This document shows, piece by piece, positions 6,954 through 15,007 of a DNA stretch of 27,943 nucleotides. The position numbers and the translations under genes were made by a program. Below the pieces are notes generated by a model. It was not told the origin of the DNA. It did not search any database and saw only the letters and a list, made by a program, of their open reading frames with translations. The DNA lies in assembly GCA_041394725.1 (NCBI GenBank), contig JAWKHR010000069.1:1-27943 (forward strand), given 5' to 3'. Source of the DNA: JAWKHR01 sp041394725. GTDB taxonomy: Bacteria; Acidobacteriota; Vicinamibacteria; Vicinamibacterales; SCN-69-37. The stretch's first letter is position 1, and the number at the start of each line of letters is the position of its first letter.

Positions 6954-7544
6954 ATGCGCCTGTTCGTCGCCGTCCAGGTCGGGGCGGACGTGGCCGCGGC
7001 CGCCGGGGCGCTGCAGCGGGACCTGCGGCGCCGGGCCGATCGGCTCGCGCCGTCGGCCCGCGTCACCTGGGTGGCGCCGGCCGCGCTGCACCTGACCCTG
7101 CGGTTCCTGGGGGAGATCGACCCGGACGCGGTGCCCGCGATCGAACGGGTGCTCGCGCCGCCCCTCGAGGTCGAGGCGGTGCCGCTCGTGGTCACGTTCT
7201 CCGGCGTCGGCCTGTTCCCGCCGCGCGGCGCCCCCCGGGTCGTCTGGTCGGGTGTGGTTCAGGGCGCGGACGGCCTGGGCGCGCTGGCCCTCGCCATCGG
7301 ACGCCGGCTCGCGGAGATCGGGCTGCCGCCCGAGCCCCGCGCCTTCGCGCCGCACCTCACGCTCGGGCGCGTCCGGCGGGACGGCGGCCTGCGCTCGTCG
7401 TGGATCGAGGGCCTCGCGACGGCGCCGCTCGGCACCGTGCCCGTGGCGTCGGTCGCGCTGGTCGAGAGCCGCCTCCGGCCCGAGGGGCCGGATCACCGGA
7501 CCCGCCTCGAGACGCCGCTCGTCGCGCGGCCTACTTCTCGCTGA
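6954..7544 (+). CDS. thpR: RNA 2',3'-cyclic phosphodiesterase (2H phosphoesterase)
   Basis: A 196-residue protein of the ThpR / LigT family, which opens 2',3'-cyclic phosphate ends of RNA to 2'-phosphates and can also join tRNA halves in vitro. Both catalytic HxTx motifs are intact, H46-L-T-L and H134-L-T-L, and the usual N-terminus MRLFVAVQV and RFLGEI segment are present. Length is normal for the family. The ATG at 6954 has GGGAG five bases upstream and a TACGAT -10 box before that; an in-frame upstream ATG at 6786 would add a non-conserved arginine-rich extension. The last 14 bases overlap the 3' end of the convergent M28 peptidase gene. The partner gene or RNA substrate is not indicated by context. 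Confidence 0.9.
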   Translation: MRLFVAVQVGADVAAAAGALQRDLRRRADRLAPSARVTWVAPAALHLTLRFLGEIDPDAVPAIERVLAPPLEVEAVPLVVTFSGVGLFPPRGAPRVVWSGVVQGADGLGALALAIGRRLAEIGLPPEPRAFAPHLTLGRVRRDGGLRSSWIEGLATAPLGTVPVASVALVESRLRPEGPDHRTRLETPLVARPTSR

Positions 7545-8949
7545 TCCGGCCGGGCAGGTCCGCGATCACGTACGCCATCACGGCGATCGCCGCGGCGTTG
7601 TCCGACACCTGCTTGGGCGTGATGCGCGCGATCGTGTCCGCCGGCGTGTGGTGGATCAGGAAGTAGTCGCCGCCGGCCACGTGCGACATCATCGGCACGT
7701 TGCCGGCCGCGCCGGACGGGCCGATGTCGGCGCCGCCGCCCGCGGCCTGGATTTCGTCCGCGCCGATGCCCGAGAGCAGCGTGGCAATCGACCGCACGGT
7801 GGCGCGCGCCGGATCGGGACCGGTGAAGCCGAAGCCGATCGGGTCGAAGATGCCGCCGTCCGACTCGAGCAGCACCACGTGGTTGGCGAGCTCATCCGCG
7901 TGCGCGTCTCGGTAGGCCTGGCCGCCGCGGCCGCCGTTCTCCTCGTTCACGAACAGCACGACCCGCACCGTGCGGCGCGGCGTGAGGCCCAGCTTCTTCA
8001 TGAGCCGCACCGCCTCCCACGTGACGATGCACCCGCCGCCGTCGTCGGTCGCGCCGGCGCCCACGTCCCAGGAATCGAAGTGGCCGCCGACGAGCACGAC
8101 CTCATCCGGCCGCTCACGGCCCCGCAGCTCGCCGATGACGTTGTAGGACTGCGCGTCGGGCTCGAAGTGCGCTTCCATCGACAGGTGCACCCGGATGGGC
8201 ACGCCGCGGTCCGACAGGCGCTGGAAGCGGTCGGCGTCCTCGGCGGTGATCGCCGCGGCCGCGATTTTCGGGCTGCCGTCGGCGTAGACCGTCGAGCCGG
8301 TGTGCGGCGTGCGAAGCCCGGTCGGGCCCACCGATCGGAGCAGCATCGCGGTCGCGCCGAGGGCCGCGGCGCGCGAGGGCCCGTCGCGGCGATAGACGAC
8401 CGTCTCGCCGTAGTTGGTGAAGGGCACGTTGAACAGCACGATCCGGCCCTTGACGTCGGCGGCCTTCGCCTGCAGGTCGTCGAAACTGCCGACGACCACG
8501 ACGTCGCCGGTGACGCCACCCACGGGGGTGCCGACCGAGTTGCCGAGGCCGAGCATCGGCAGCGGCTGGCCGATGGGTGCGAGCAGTTCCAGGCTCTCCC
8601 GGCCGCGTACCCACTTCGGCACCATCACCGGTTCCTTGCGCACGTTCTCGAGGCCGTCGGCCTGCATCGTCTGGACCGCCCAGTCGATCGCCTTCTCGAG
8701 CGCCTCGGACCCCGAGAGCCGCGGCCCGTAGGTGTCGGTCAGCTCGGCCAGGCGCTGCCACGCGAAGTCCGAGCCCTGCGACTCGGCGATGAGCCGGTCG
8801 GCCGCGGGGCGGTACGCGTCGAGCCACGCGGGCGCGGCGGGCGTGGCCGGCGCGGGCTGCTGACAGGCCGCCGGGGCGAGCGCGAGGCCGGCCATAGTGG
8901 CCAGCGTGAACAGCAGACGACGCGGAGTCCGTGCGGTGGTGGGGGGCAT
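7531..8949 (-). CDS. M28 family zinc aminopeptidase, lipoprotein
   Basis: A 472-residue exported metallopeptidase. The N-terminus has a basic start, a hydrophobic core and a lipobox ending at Cys29 (LAPAAC), so it should be a lipid-anchored periplasmic or surface protein. A protease-associated (PA) insert lies around residues 130-260. The catalytic part carries the co-catalytic zinc residues of family M28: H290 (GGHFDSWD), D302 (ATDDGGG), E336/E337 (VNEENGG), D364 (ESDGG) and H434 (HHTPADT). It most likely removes N-terminal residues from peptides for nutrient uptake. The ATG at 8949 is preceded by TATACT with 7 bases between, so the message is probably leaderless. It converges on thpR with a 14-base overlap, and a second metallopeptidase gene lies upstream on the same strand. 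Confidence 0.92.
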   Translation of the reverse strand: MPPTTARTPRRLLFTLATMAGLALAPAACQQPAPATPAAPAWLDAYRPAADRLIAESQGSDFAWQRLAELTDTYGPRLSGSEALEKAIDWAVQTMQADGLENVRKEPVMVPKWVRGRESLELLAPIGQPLPMLGLGNSVGTPVGGVTGDVVVVGSFDDLQAKAADVKGRIVLFNVPFTNYGETVVYRRDGPSRAAALGATAMLLRSVGPTGLRTPHTGSTVYADGSPKIAAAAITAEDADRFQRLSDRGVPIRVHLSMEAHFEPDAQSYNVIGELRGRERPDEVVLVGGHFDSWDVGAGATDDGGGCIVTWEAVRLMKKLGLTPRRTVRVVLFVNEENGGRGGQAYRDAHADELANHVVLLESDGGIFDPIGFGFTGPDPARATVRSIATLLSGIGADEIQAAGGGADIGPSGAAGNVPMMSHVAGGDYFLIHHTPADTIARITPKQVSDNAAAIAVMAYVIADLPGRISEK

Positions 8950-8956
8950 GGGCGCC

Positions 8957-8962
8957 AGTATA
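8957..8962 (-). promoter_or_regulatory. -10 box of the M28 peptidase, probably leaderless
   Basis: On the minus strand TATACT ends 7 bases before the ATG at 8949. The intervening GGCGCCC-type sequence is not a Shine-Dalgarno, so transcription should begin at or next to the start codon. Confidence 0.5.
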
Positions 8963-9013
8963 CGTGCGCGCGGCGCCCGCGGGCGCCCGGGGATCGGGCG
9001 ATCCGGTGACGGC

Positions 9014-10078
9014 TCAGAGCGCGACGCGGTGCCGGCCGGAGTGCAGGTAGTTCATGGTCTGCACCGTGACGAGGATGGTGAAGTCCAGCCGCGTCCGGTC
9101 CTCGGCGTACTTGAGCCGCAGGTGCATCTCCTCGCAGCGCTCGACCATGTCGCTGATGACGCGATCGATCGTGTACTGGTAGGTGCCGGTCCACTCGGAC
9201 ACCACGCGCCGGACGTCGCGGCGGATCCGGTTGATGAACCACGACGCCTTCGGGTGCGTGCGGTGCTCGGCGGCGGCGGAGAACAGCCGGTTCAGGTCGC
9301 GGTCGTAGAAGTTCGGGTAGTCGAGGCCGTAGTGCTGGCGCTTGCGGGCGTAGTGCCGGCCGAGCGTGGACTGCATGCGCTCGAGCGGTTCGACGCGGCG
9401 GCGTGTGGTGACGCGCGCCGGCGTGCCCGCGATCCGCTTCATCAACTCGTCCATGTACTCGAGCTTGCGCAGCGCGGGCCAGTCGGCGAAGCGTGCCCGC
9501 CAGTCCGCGTCGGGCGTCATCCAGACGGCGAACGTCTCGGCGAAGTCCTCGTCGGGGTGGCTCTGCGCGTACCAGGAATCGAGGTGCAGCACGAAGCTCT
9601 TCGAGTACGGCTTCGGCAGGTAGAAGTCGGGGTAGGCCGCCGACGAGCGGCCGAAGAGCCGGGTCCGGCGGCGCAGGCGCCGCAGCTCGTAGGCGTTGTC
9701 GAAGGCGTGCCCGGCCTCGTGGCGCAGGATCTTCATGCACCACTCCGGCGTGCCGCCCTCGACCTCGAGCATCTGGGACTTCTCGAGCCGCATCAGCCGC
9801 GGGTGCGCCAGGTAGAACGGGATGGCGATGCCGGGCACGTTGTCCGGCGTGAACCACTCGGTGGACAGCCAGAAGTGCGGCCGGAACGTCAGGCCGCGCG
9901 CCTCGAGTTCGACGTAGAGCTGGGCGATGCGCGCCTCGAGCCAGCTGCCCTCGATCGTCAGGCCGAGCTCGCTGAAGCGGACCTGGAGCAGGTCGGCATC
10001 GGAGAGGTCCGGCCAGTCGGTCCGGACCACCGGCGCCTGGTGTTGTCGGGCGGATCCGGCGGAGGGCGGCTCAGTCAC
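9014..10078 (-). CDS. Putative zinc-binding metallopeptidase (PF15887-like)
   Basis: A 354-residue protein with a zincin signature, H120-E-A-G-H124, in the context LRHEAGHAFDNAYELRR. A downstream acidic motif, DEDFAETFAVW, has E181 as the likely third zinc ligand. This arrangement matches the putative zinc-binding metallopeptidase family seen in many Bacteria. There is no signal peptide or membrane segment, and the N-terminal 20 residues look disordered, so it is probably cytoplasmic. Substrates are unknown. The start chosen is the GTG at 10078, shortly downstream of a TATCAT -10-like box on the minus strand. It is divergent from the TonB receptor gene and 64 bases upstream of the M28 peptidase, which has its own promoter. 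Confidence 0.8.
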   Translation of the reverse strand: MTEPPSAGSARQHQAPVVRTDWPDLSDADLLQVRFSELGLTIEGSWLEARIAQLYVELEARGLTFRPHFWLSTEWFTPDNVPGIAIPFYLAHPRLMRLEKSQMLEVEGGTPEWCMKILRHEAGHAFDNAYELRRLRRRTRLFGRSSAAYPDFYLPKPYSKSFVLHLDSWYAQSHPDEDFAETFAVWMTPDADWRARFADWPALRKLEYMDELMKRIAGTPARVTTRRRVEPLERMQSTLGRHYARKRQHYGLDYPNFYDRDLNRLFSAAAEHRTHPKASWFINRIRRDVRRVVSEWTGTYQYTIDRVISDMVERCEEMHLRLKYAEDRTRLDFTILVTVQTMNYLHSGRHRVAL

Positions 10079-10096
10079 GCGCGTCTGAATTCCGCA

Positions 10097-10102
10097 TATG
10101 AT
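10097..10102 (+). promoter_or_regulatory. Bidirectional -10 region between metallopeptidase and TonB receptor
   Basis: TATGAT (10097-10102) reads as a -10 box toward the TonB receptor, giving a leader of about 50 bases with a GAGGAG ribosome binding site. The overlapping ATGATA (10098-10103) gives TATCAT on the other strand for the metallopeptidase. This short AT-rich patch is the only promoter-like sequence between the two genes. Confidence 0.4.
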
Positions 10103-10161
10103 AAGCGCCGCGAAATGCCCGGAACAACCTGGGGGCCCCGCCTGGGGCCGAGGAGTGTCCG

Positions 10162-12369
10162 ATGAACGGTCTTCTGTCGTTGATCGTGGGCGTGCTGGCG
10201 ACGCAGCCAGCCTGGCAGACGCCGGCGGCGCCGGTGGGCACCGCCGTCGTGGCGCAGGCCCAGGCGCAGAATCCGCCGCAGAATCCGCCGCCCCAGAACC
10301 CGCCGCCGCCCGAGCCGGGCTACAAGGAAACCGTCGTCGTCTCGGCTTCCAAGACCGAGCAGCGGCTCGTGGACGCGCCCGCGACGATGTCGGTGATCGG
10401 CGAGCGGCAGCTCTCGGTGGCGCCCACGTCGAACTACGCGGACCTGCTGCGCGCGGTGCCGGGCGTGAACATCACCCAGATCTCGGCGCGCGACGTGAAC
10501 GTCACGAGCCGCGGCGCCGCCAGCTCGCTGGCCACCTCGCAGCTCGCCGTCGTGGACGGCCGCAGCCTGTATCAGGACTTCTTCGGCTTCACGATGTGGG
10601 ACTTCATGCCGGCCGACCTCGACGAGATCAAGCAGATCGAGGCGATCCGCGGCCCGGCGTCGGCCGTCTGGGGCGCCAACGCGCTCAACGGCGTGATCAA
10701 CGTGATCACGAAGTCGCCGCGCGAGATGGAGGGCGAGAGCCTGACCATCGGCGTCGGCACGTTCGGCCGTGAGGTCAACGACAACGGTGCCGACAACGGC
10801 TCGCTGTTCTACGTCCGCGGCCTGCACGCGCAGGCGGTGAACGACCGCTGGGCCTACAAGATCTCGGCCGGCACGTACAACTCCGATGCGTTCGCGCGGC
10901 CGGTCGGGCGGATTCCCGGCGGGACGGGCACCTATCCGCCCTACACGAACACCGGCACGTCGCAGCCGAAGTTCGACACGCGCGTGGACTACGACTTCCC
11001 GGACGGCGTGCGCAAGCTGCAGCTCTCGGGCGGGGTTGCCGGTACCGACGGCGTGATGCACACGGGCATCGGCCCGTTCGACATCGCCGGCGGCGCGACG
11101 ATGGGCTACTGGAAGGCGACCTACCTGCGGCAGGCGTTCAAGCTGCAGGCGTTCATGAACTTCCTCAACGGCGACGCGACCAACCTGGTGAGCGTGGACA
11201 CGAGCGGGCAGCCGATCACGCTCGACTTCAACACCAAGACGTTCGACGTCGAGCTCGGCGACACGCGGGTGCTCGCGGCGCGGCACGTCGTGACCTACGG
11301 CGGCAACGTCCGCGTGAACCGGTTCCACCTCGACATCGCGCCCGGCGAGACGGGCCGGACCGAGGGCGGCGGCTACGTCCAGGACGAGATCATCGTCAAC
11401 GACCAGGTCCGCGTCGTGGCCGGCGCGCGCGTGGACAAGTTCAGCTCGATCGACAACGCGGTCTTCTCGCCGCGCGTCGCCCTCGTGCTCAAGCCGCGGC
11501 CGGGGCACTCGGTGCGGGTGTCCTACAACCGCGCGTTCCGCGCGCCGTCGGCGGTCAACAACAACCTCGACATCACGCTCGCGACGCCGATCCCGCTCGC
11601 CCAGATCAACGCGGCCTTCGGCAACGCGGTCTACCTGCTGCCGACCGTCGCGCTCGGCAACCCGGACCTGACCGAGGAGCGGATCGACACGTTCGAGATC
11701 GGCTACACCGGCAACGTCGGCGACCGCGCGCTGGTCTCGGCCGCGTGGTACTACAACGACTTCTCCGACGAGATCTTCTTCACCCAGACCGGCGAGTACG
11801 GGCCGTTCCCGCCGCCACCGGGGTTCCCCGGCCTCGGGCCGTTCTCCCCGGCGCAGGTCTGGGGTGGCGTCTACCAGTCCGGCATCCGGTTCCCGAGCGA
11901 GTACACGTACCTGAATCTCGGCACCGTGAAGAGCAAGGGCCTGGAGCTGGGTCTGGACGCGCTGCTGACGTCCGAGGTGTCGGGCTTCGTGAACTACTCG
12001 TTCCAGCCGGAGCCGACGCCCGAGTTCCCGGGGCTCACGCCGACCGAGGCGCTCGCCGAGATCAACATCCCGGCGCGTCACCTCTTCAACATCGGCGCCA
12101 CCTACTCCGGTCCGCGCGCCTTCGGCACGCTGTCGGTGTCGCACTCGAGCGAGGCGTTCTGGCAGGACGTCCTGGATGCGCGGTTCCACGGCATCACGAA
12201 GCCGTACACGCTGGTGAACCTGACCGCGGGGATGAAGTTCCAGGGCGGGCGCTACAGCGCGGCGCTCAAGATCACCAACCTCGCCAACCAGGACGTCCAG
12301 CAGCACGTCTTCGGCGACGTGATGAAGCGGACGGTCATCGGCGAGGTCAAGGTCCGCCTGAACCGCTGA
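10162..12369 (+). CDS. TonB-dependent outer-membrane receptor
   Basis: A 735-residue receptor. A short signal peptide is followed by a proline-rich stretch (repeats of QNPP, residues about 36-50) and then a TonB-box-like YKETVVVSASK. The plug domain comes next (APATMSVIGERQL, LLRAVPGVNI, VVDGRSLYQDFF, IEAIRGPASAVWGANALNGVINVITK), and after it a beta-barrel with alternating strands. The C-terminus, RTVIGEVKVRLNR, is a strand but lacks the usual terminal aromatic residue. It would import a scarce ligand across the outer membrane using TonB/ExbBD energy, which must be encoded elsewhere. The plug resembles BtuB/CirA-type receptors, but the ligand cannot be deduced. The ATG has GAGGAG seven bases upstream. 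A hairpin follows the stop codon. Confidence 0.92.
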   Translation: MNGLLSLIVGVLATQPAWQTPAAPVGTAVVAQAQAQNPPQNPPPQNPPPPEPGYKETVVVSASKTEQRLVDAPATMSVIGERQLSVAPTSNYADLLRAVPGVNITQISARDVNVTSRGAASSLATSQLAVVDGRSLYQDFFGFTMWDFMPADLDEIKQIEAIRGPASAVWGANALNGVINVITKSPREMEGESLTIGVGTFGREVNDNGADNGSLFYVRGLHAQAVNDRWAYKISAGTYNSDAFARPVGRIPGGTGTYPPYTNTGTSQPKFDTRVDYDFPDGVRKLQLSGGVAGTDGVMHTGIGPFDIAGGATMGYWKATYLRQAFKLQAFMNFLNGDATNLVSVDTSGQPITLDFNTKTFDVELGDTRVLAARHVVTYGGNVRVNRFHLDIAPGETGRTEGGGYVQDEIIVNDQVRVVAGARVDKFSSIDNAVFSPRVALVLKPRPGHSVRVSYNRAFRAPSAVNNNLDITLATPIPLAQINAAFGNAVYLLPTVALGNPDLTEERIDTFEIGYTGNVGDRALVSAAWYYNDFSDEIFFTQTGEYGPFPPPPGFPGLGPFSPAQVWGGVYQSGIRFPSEYTYLNLGTVKSKGLELGLDALLTSEVSGFVNYSFQPEPTPEFPGLTPTEALAEINIPARHLFNIGATYSGPRAFGTLSVSHSSEAFWQDVLDARFHGITKPYTLVNLTAGMKFQGGRYSAALKITNLANQDVQQHVFGDVMKRTVIGEVKVRLNR

Positions 12370-12411
12370 GCGGCGGGACGCTGACCCGCGGCGCCGTCTC
12401 GACGCCGGGAC

Positions 12412-12439
12412 GCGGGCCCGCCCGATCGGGTGGGCCCGC
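12412..12439 (+). terminator. Candidate transcription terminator after the TonB receptor gene
   Basis: A 28-base inverted repeat, arms 12412-12425 and 12426-12439, starts 43 bases after the stop codon. The only non-Watson-Crick position is G12420 with T12431, which is a G-U pair in the plus-strand RNA but would be A-C in the minus-strand RNA, favouring a role in the receptor transcript. There is no run of T after it, so it may be a weak or Rho-assisted terminator. Confidence 0.5.
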
Positions 12440-12456
12440 GCGCCGGTCCGGCGTAT

Positions 12457-14427
12457 ATGCTGGTGGGGCCGGTCCCACGGCGCGCGCCCGGCGCGTCGTC
12501 CATCCCTCCGGCCGAGGTCCCGTCGTTGATCCGGACAGGTCCGCGCGCGCTCGGCGCGCGCTCCGCTGAGTCGACCCGTCGCGTCCCGCTGCCCGGCGGC
12601 GGCGCGAAGGGCCCGAAGAAACCCATCCGCTGGACGGCCGCCTGGGAGGAAGCCCGCACGCTCCTCTGGGCGCGGCGCGGCCGCCTCTCGCTCGGCCTCG
12701 TGATGATGCTGGTCAACCGTCTGGCCAGCCTCGTGCCGCCCTACCTCTCGAGGGAACTCATCGACAAGGTGGTGGGGCAGGGGCAGGTCGATCTGCTCGG
12801 CCGGCTGGCGTGGTACGCCGGCGCGGCGACCCTCGTCCAGGCCGTCACGTCCTTCGGGCTGTCGCAGATCCTCGGGGTGGCCGCGCAGAAGGCCATCACC
12901 GACATGCGGCGCCGGGTCGAGGAGCACGTGATGCGGCTGCCCGTCCGCTACTTCGACCAGACGCAGACGGGCGTGCTGATCTCGCGCGTGATGAACGACG
13001 CCGAGGGCATCCGGAACCTCGTCGGCACCGGCCTCGTGCAGCTGACCGGCAGCGTGGTGACCGCCGTGTTCTCGCTGGTCATCCTGCTGTACATCAACTG
13101 GCAGCTCACGTTCGCGACGATCGCGGTCCTCGCGGCGTTCGGCGGCGCGATGGCCTACGCGTTCAAGCAGCTGCGGCCGCTGTTCCGCGAGCGCGGGCAG
13201 ATCACGGCCGAGGTCACCGGCCGGCTGAACCAGGCGCTCGGGGGTGTCCGCGTCGTCAAGACCTACACGGCCGAGCGGCGCGAGGACCTCGTGTTCACGA
13301 AGGGCGCGCACCGGCTGTTCCGCAACGTCGCCAAGTCGATGACCGGCGTGTCGGCCACGACCGCCTTCTCGAGCGTCGTCATCGGCGCGATCAGCATCGT
13401 GATGATCCTGGTCGGCGGCCGCGCGATCGTCGCGGGCACGATGACGACCGGCGACCTCGTGATGTACCTGTTCCTCACCGGCCTGATGGCGATGCCGATC
13501 GTCCAGATCGCGTCGATCGGCACGCAGATCACCGAGGCATTCGCGGGGCTGGACCGGATCCACGAGATCCTCGACACCGCGCGCGAGGACGCCGACGACG
13601 CGCGGCGCGCGCCGCTCGGGTCGCTGCGGGGCGACCTCGAGTTCCAGGACGTGTGGTTCGAGTACACGGCGGGCGTGCCGGTGCTGCGCGACGTGTCGTT
13701 CGTCGCGCCGGCCGGCACCACGACCGCGCTCGTCGGGTCGTCCGGGTCGGGCAAGAGCACCCTCATCAGCCTCGTGATGGCCTTCAACCGGCCGACGAAG
13801 GGCGTCGTCCGCGTGGACGGGCGCGACCTGCAGGACCTGCGGCTGGCCGAGTACCGGCGTCACCTGGGCGTCGTGCTCCAGGACAACTTCCTGTTCGACG
13901 GGACCGTGGCGGAGAACATCGCCTACGGCACGCCGGACGCGACGCGCGCGGACATCGAGCGGGTGAGCCGCATCGCGCACGCCGACGTGTTCATCGAGGG
14001 CTTCGAGCAGGGCTACGACACGGTGGTCGGCGAGCGCGGCGTGCGGCTCTCGGGCGGCCAGCGCCAGCGCGTCGCGATCGCGCGCGCGATCCTCGCCAAC
14101 CCGCGGATCCTGCTGCTCGACGAGGCGACGTCGAGCCTCGACAGCGAGAGCGAGCAGATGATCCAGGACGGCCTGCGCTCGCTGCGCCAGGGCCGGACGA
14201 CGTTCGTCATCGCGCACCGGCTGTCGACGATCCGCAGCGCGGACCAGATCCTCGTGCTCGAGGAGGGACGGATCATCGAGCGCGGCACCCATGCGTCGCT
14301 GCTCGCCGCGGGCGGACGCTACAAGCAGCTCTACGACAAGCAGTACAACTTCGAGCGCGACCGCTTCATCAACCCCGGCGAGGAATTCCAGGCGCAGGAC
14401 GACGGCGGGGGCGAGGGCGGGCGCTGA
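12457..14427 (+). CDS. ABC exporter, fused membrane and ATPase domains
   Basis: A half-transporter of the MsbA/LmrA type. After a variable N-terminal stretch of about 50 residues come six predicted membrane helices (from GRLSLGLVMMLVNRLASLV to about IVMILVGGRAIVAG), with the coupling-helix region IRNLVGTG. The ATPase domain follows: Walker A GSSGSGKST near residue 427, Q-loop VVLQDNFLFDGTVAENIAYG, signature LSGGQRQRVAIARA, Walker B RILLLDEATSSLD, and H-loop IAHRLSTI. All catalytic residues are intact, so a homodimer could be active. It exports a lipid, peptide or drug; the substrate is not evident. The start is uncertain: an ATG at 12457 and GTGs at 12430 and 12463 are in frame, and TATGCT at 12456-12461 might instead be a -10 box for a start further in. 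Confidence 0.85.
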   Translation: MLVGPVPRRAPGASSIPPAEVPSLIRTGPRALGARSAESTRRVPLPGGGAKGPKKPIRWTAAWEEARTLLWARRGRLSLGLVMMLVNRLASLVPPYLSRELIDKVVGQGQVDLLGRLAWYAGAATLVQAVTSFGLSQILGVAAQKAITDMRRRVEEHVMRLPVRYFDQTQTGVLISRVMNDAEGIRNLVGTGLVQLTGSVVTAVFSLVILLYINWQLTFATIAVLAAFGGAMAYAFKQLRPLFRERGQITAEVTGRLNQALGGVRVVKTYTAERREDLVFTKGAHRLFRNVAKSMTGVSATTAFSSVVIGAISIVMILVGGRAIVAGTMTTGDLVMYLFLTGLMAMPIVQIASIGTQITEAFAGLDRIHEILDTAREDADDARRAPLGSLRGDLEFQDVWFEYTAGVPVLRDVSFVAPAGTTTALVGSSGSGKSTLISLVMAFNRPTKGVVRVDGRDLQDLRLAEYRRHLGVVLQDNFLFDGTVAENIAYGTPDATRADIERVSRIAHADVFIEGFEQGYDTVVGERGVRLSGGQRQRVAIARAILANPRILLLDEATSSLDSESEQMIQDGLRSLRQGRTTFVIAHRLSTIRSADQILVLEEGRIIERGTHASLLAAGGRYKQLYDKQYNFERDRFINPGEEFQAQDDGGGEGGR

Positions 14428-14537
14428 CGGGCGCCGGCGGGCGCTGAGGGGGCACGTGGACCGTCCCCGGGTCGGGCCTCGCGTGATCGCCTCGCCGCTG
14501 CCGCCGATTGCCGGGGCGCGGTTCGGTGTGTTACCGT

Positions 14538-14557
14538 CCCCTTAGACATTCTAGGGG
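14538..14557 (+). promoter_or_regulatory. Near-palindrome upstream of padR, candidate PadR operator
   Basis: CCCCTTAGACATTCTAGGGG is an almost perfect inverted repeat: CCCC/GGGG outer arms and TAGA/TCTA inner arms around CAT, with one extra T on the left. It lies just upstream of the padR start and overlaps its ribosome binding site GGGGAGA, so a bound dimer would block expression. PadR regulators commonly repress their own operon, making this the best operator candidate. Confidence 0.5.
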
Positions 14558-14564
14558 AGACGCG

Positions 14565-14933
14565 ATGGCCGCCGGCACGAACGCCGACCAGCTCCACGGC
14601 ACGCTCGACATGCTCGTCCTCAAGGTGCTCCAGGCGGGCCCGCAGCACGGCTACGGGATTGCGGTGCGCCTGCAGGCGCTCTCGGCCGACGTGCTGTCGG
14701 TCGAGGAGGGCTCGCTCTACCCGGCGCTGTACCGGATGGCACAGCGAGGCTGGATCGGCTCCACGTGGGGCGTATCCGAGAACAACCGGCGCGCGCGGTT
14801 CTACCGGCTCACGCCGGCCGGGCGGCGCCAGCTCTCGGCCGAGACCGAGAGCTGGCGCCGCCTGACCGGCGCCGTGGCACGCGTGCTGGAGACGGGGTCA
14901 GGTCTTGGATCGCGGCCGCGCGACCGACGATGA
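14565..14933 (+). CDS. PadR family transcriptional regulator
   Basis: A 122-residue regulator of the PadR winged-helix family. Diagnostic features are LHGTLDMLVLKVLQAGPQHGYGIAVRL in the first helices, the recognition region VEEGSLYPALYRMAQRGWI, and the wing NNRRARFYRLTPAGRRQL, followed by a C-terminal helix. This is the acidobacterial subtype that sits before ADOP permeases. The ATG at 14565 follows GGGGAGA at good spacing; an in-frame ATG further upstream would add a non-conserved extension. The last 12 or so residues, after VLETG, are encoded by the left arm of a REP-like inverted repeat, so the natural C-terminus appears to have been replaced. It probably represses itself and the downstream permease in response to an unknown ligand. 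Confidence 0.88.
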   Translation: MAAGTNADQLHGTLDMLVLKVLQAGPQHGYGIAVRLQALSADVLSVEEGSLYPALYRMAQRGWIGSTWGVSENNRRARFYRLTPAGRRQLSAETESWRRLTGAVARVLETGSGLGSRPRDRR

Positions 14934-14996
14934 CGGTTTCGTCATGACGAACCGTCATCGTCGGTCGCGCGAGGCTGCGATCCAAGACCTGACCCC
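14894..14996. repeat. REP-like 103-base inverted repeat between padR and the permease
   Basis: Outer arms GGGGTCAGGTCTTGGATCGC (14894-14913) and its exact complement (14977-14996) match 20 of 20. After a small internal loop (3 against 5 bases), inner arms 14917-14938 and 14950-14971 match 22 of 22, closing on an 11-base loop. The head GGGGTCAGGTCTTG resembles REP sequences mobilised by RAYT (REP-associated tyrosine) transposases; that link is from memory, not a search. It spans the last codons of padR and ends one base before the permease ribosome binding site AGGAGGA. Confidence 0.8.
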
Positions 14997-15007
14997 AGGA
15001 GGACACC

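Noticed and set aside
6766..7095. Possible small gene beginning right after the AT-rich palindrome
   Set aside because: The predicted product starts MATDPGRCPRCAL but soon becomes Arg/Gly-rich low-complexity sequence, has no ribosome binding site, and runs into the thpR start in another frame.
7531..7544. The 14-base overlap of thpR and the M28 peptidase as an antisense regulatory device
   Set aside because: Short convergent 3' overlaps are common in compact bacterial genomes, and nothing further supports regulation.
10075..14292. A very long open frame on the minus strand opposite the TonB receptor and ABC exporter genes
   Set aside because: Its translation is dominated by Arg, Ala, Asp, His and Val with no domain, as expected for the antisense of high-GC coding DNA. 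The plus-strand genes have clear domain structure. The similar long minus-strand frame at 15140-19405, opposite the permease and ettA, is rejected for the same reason.
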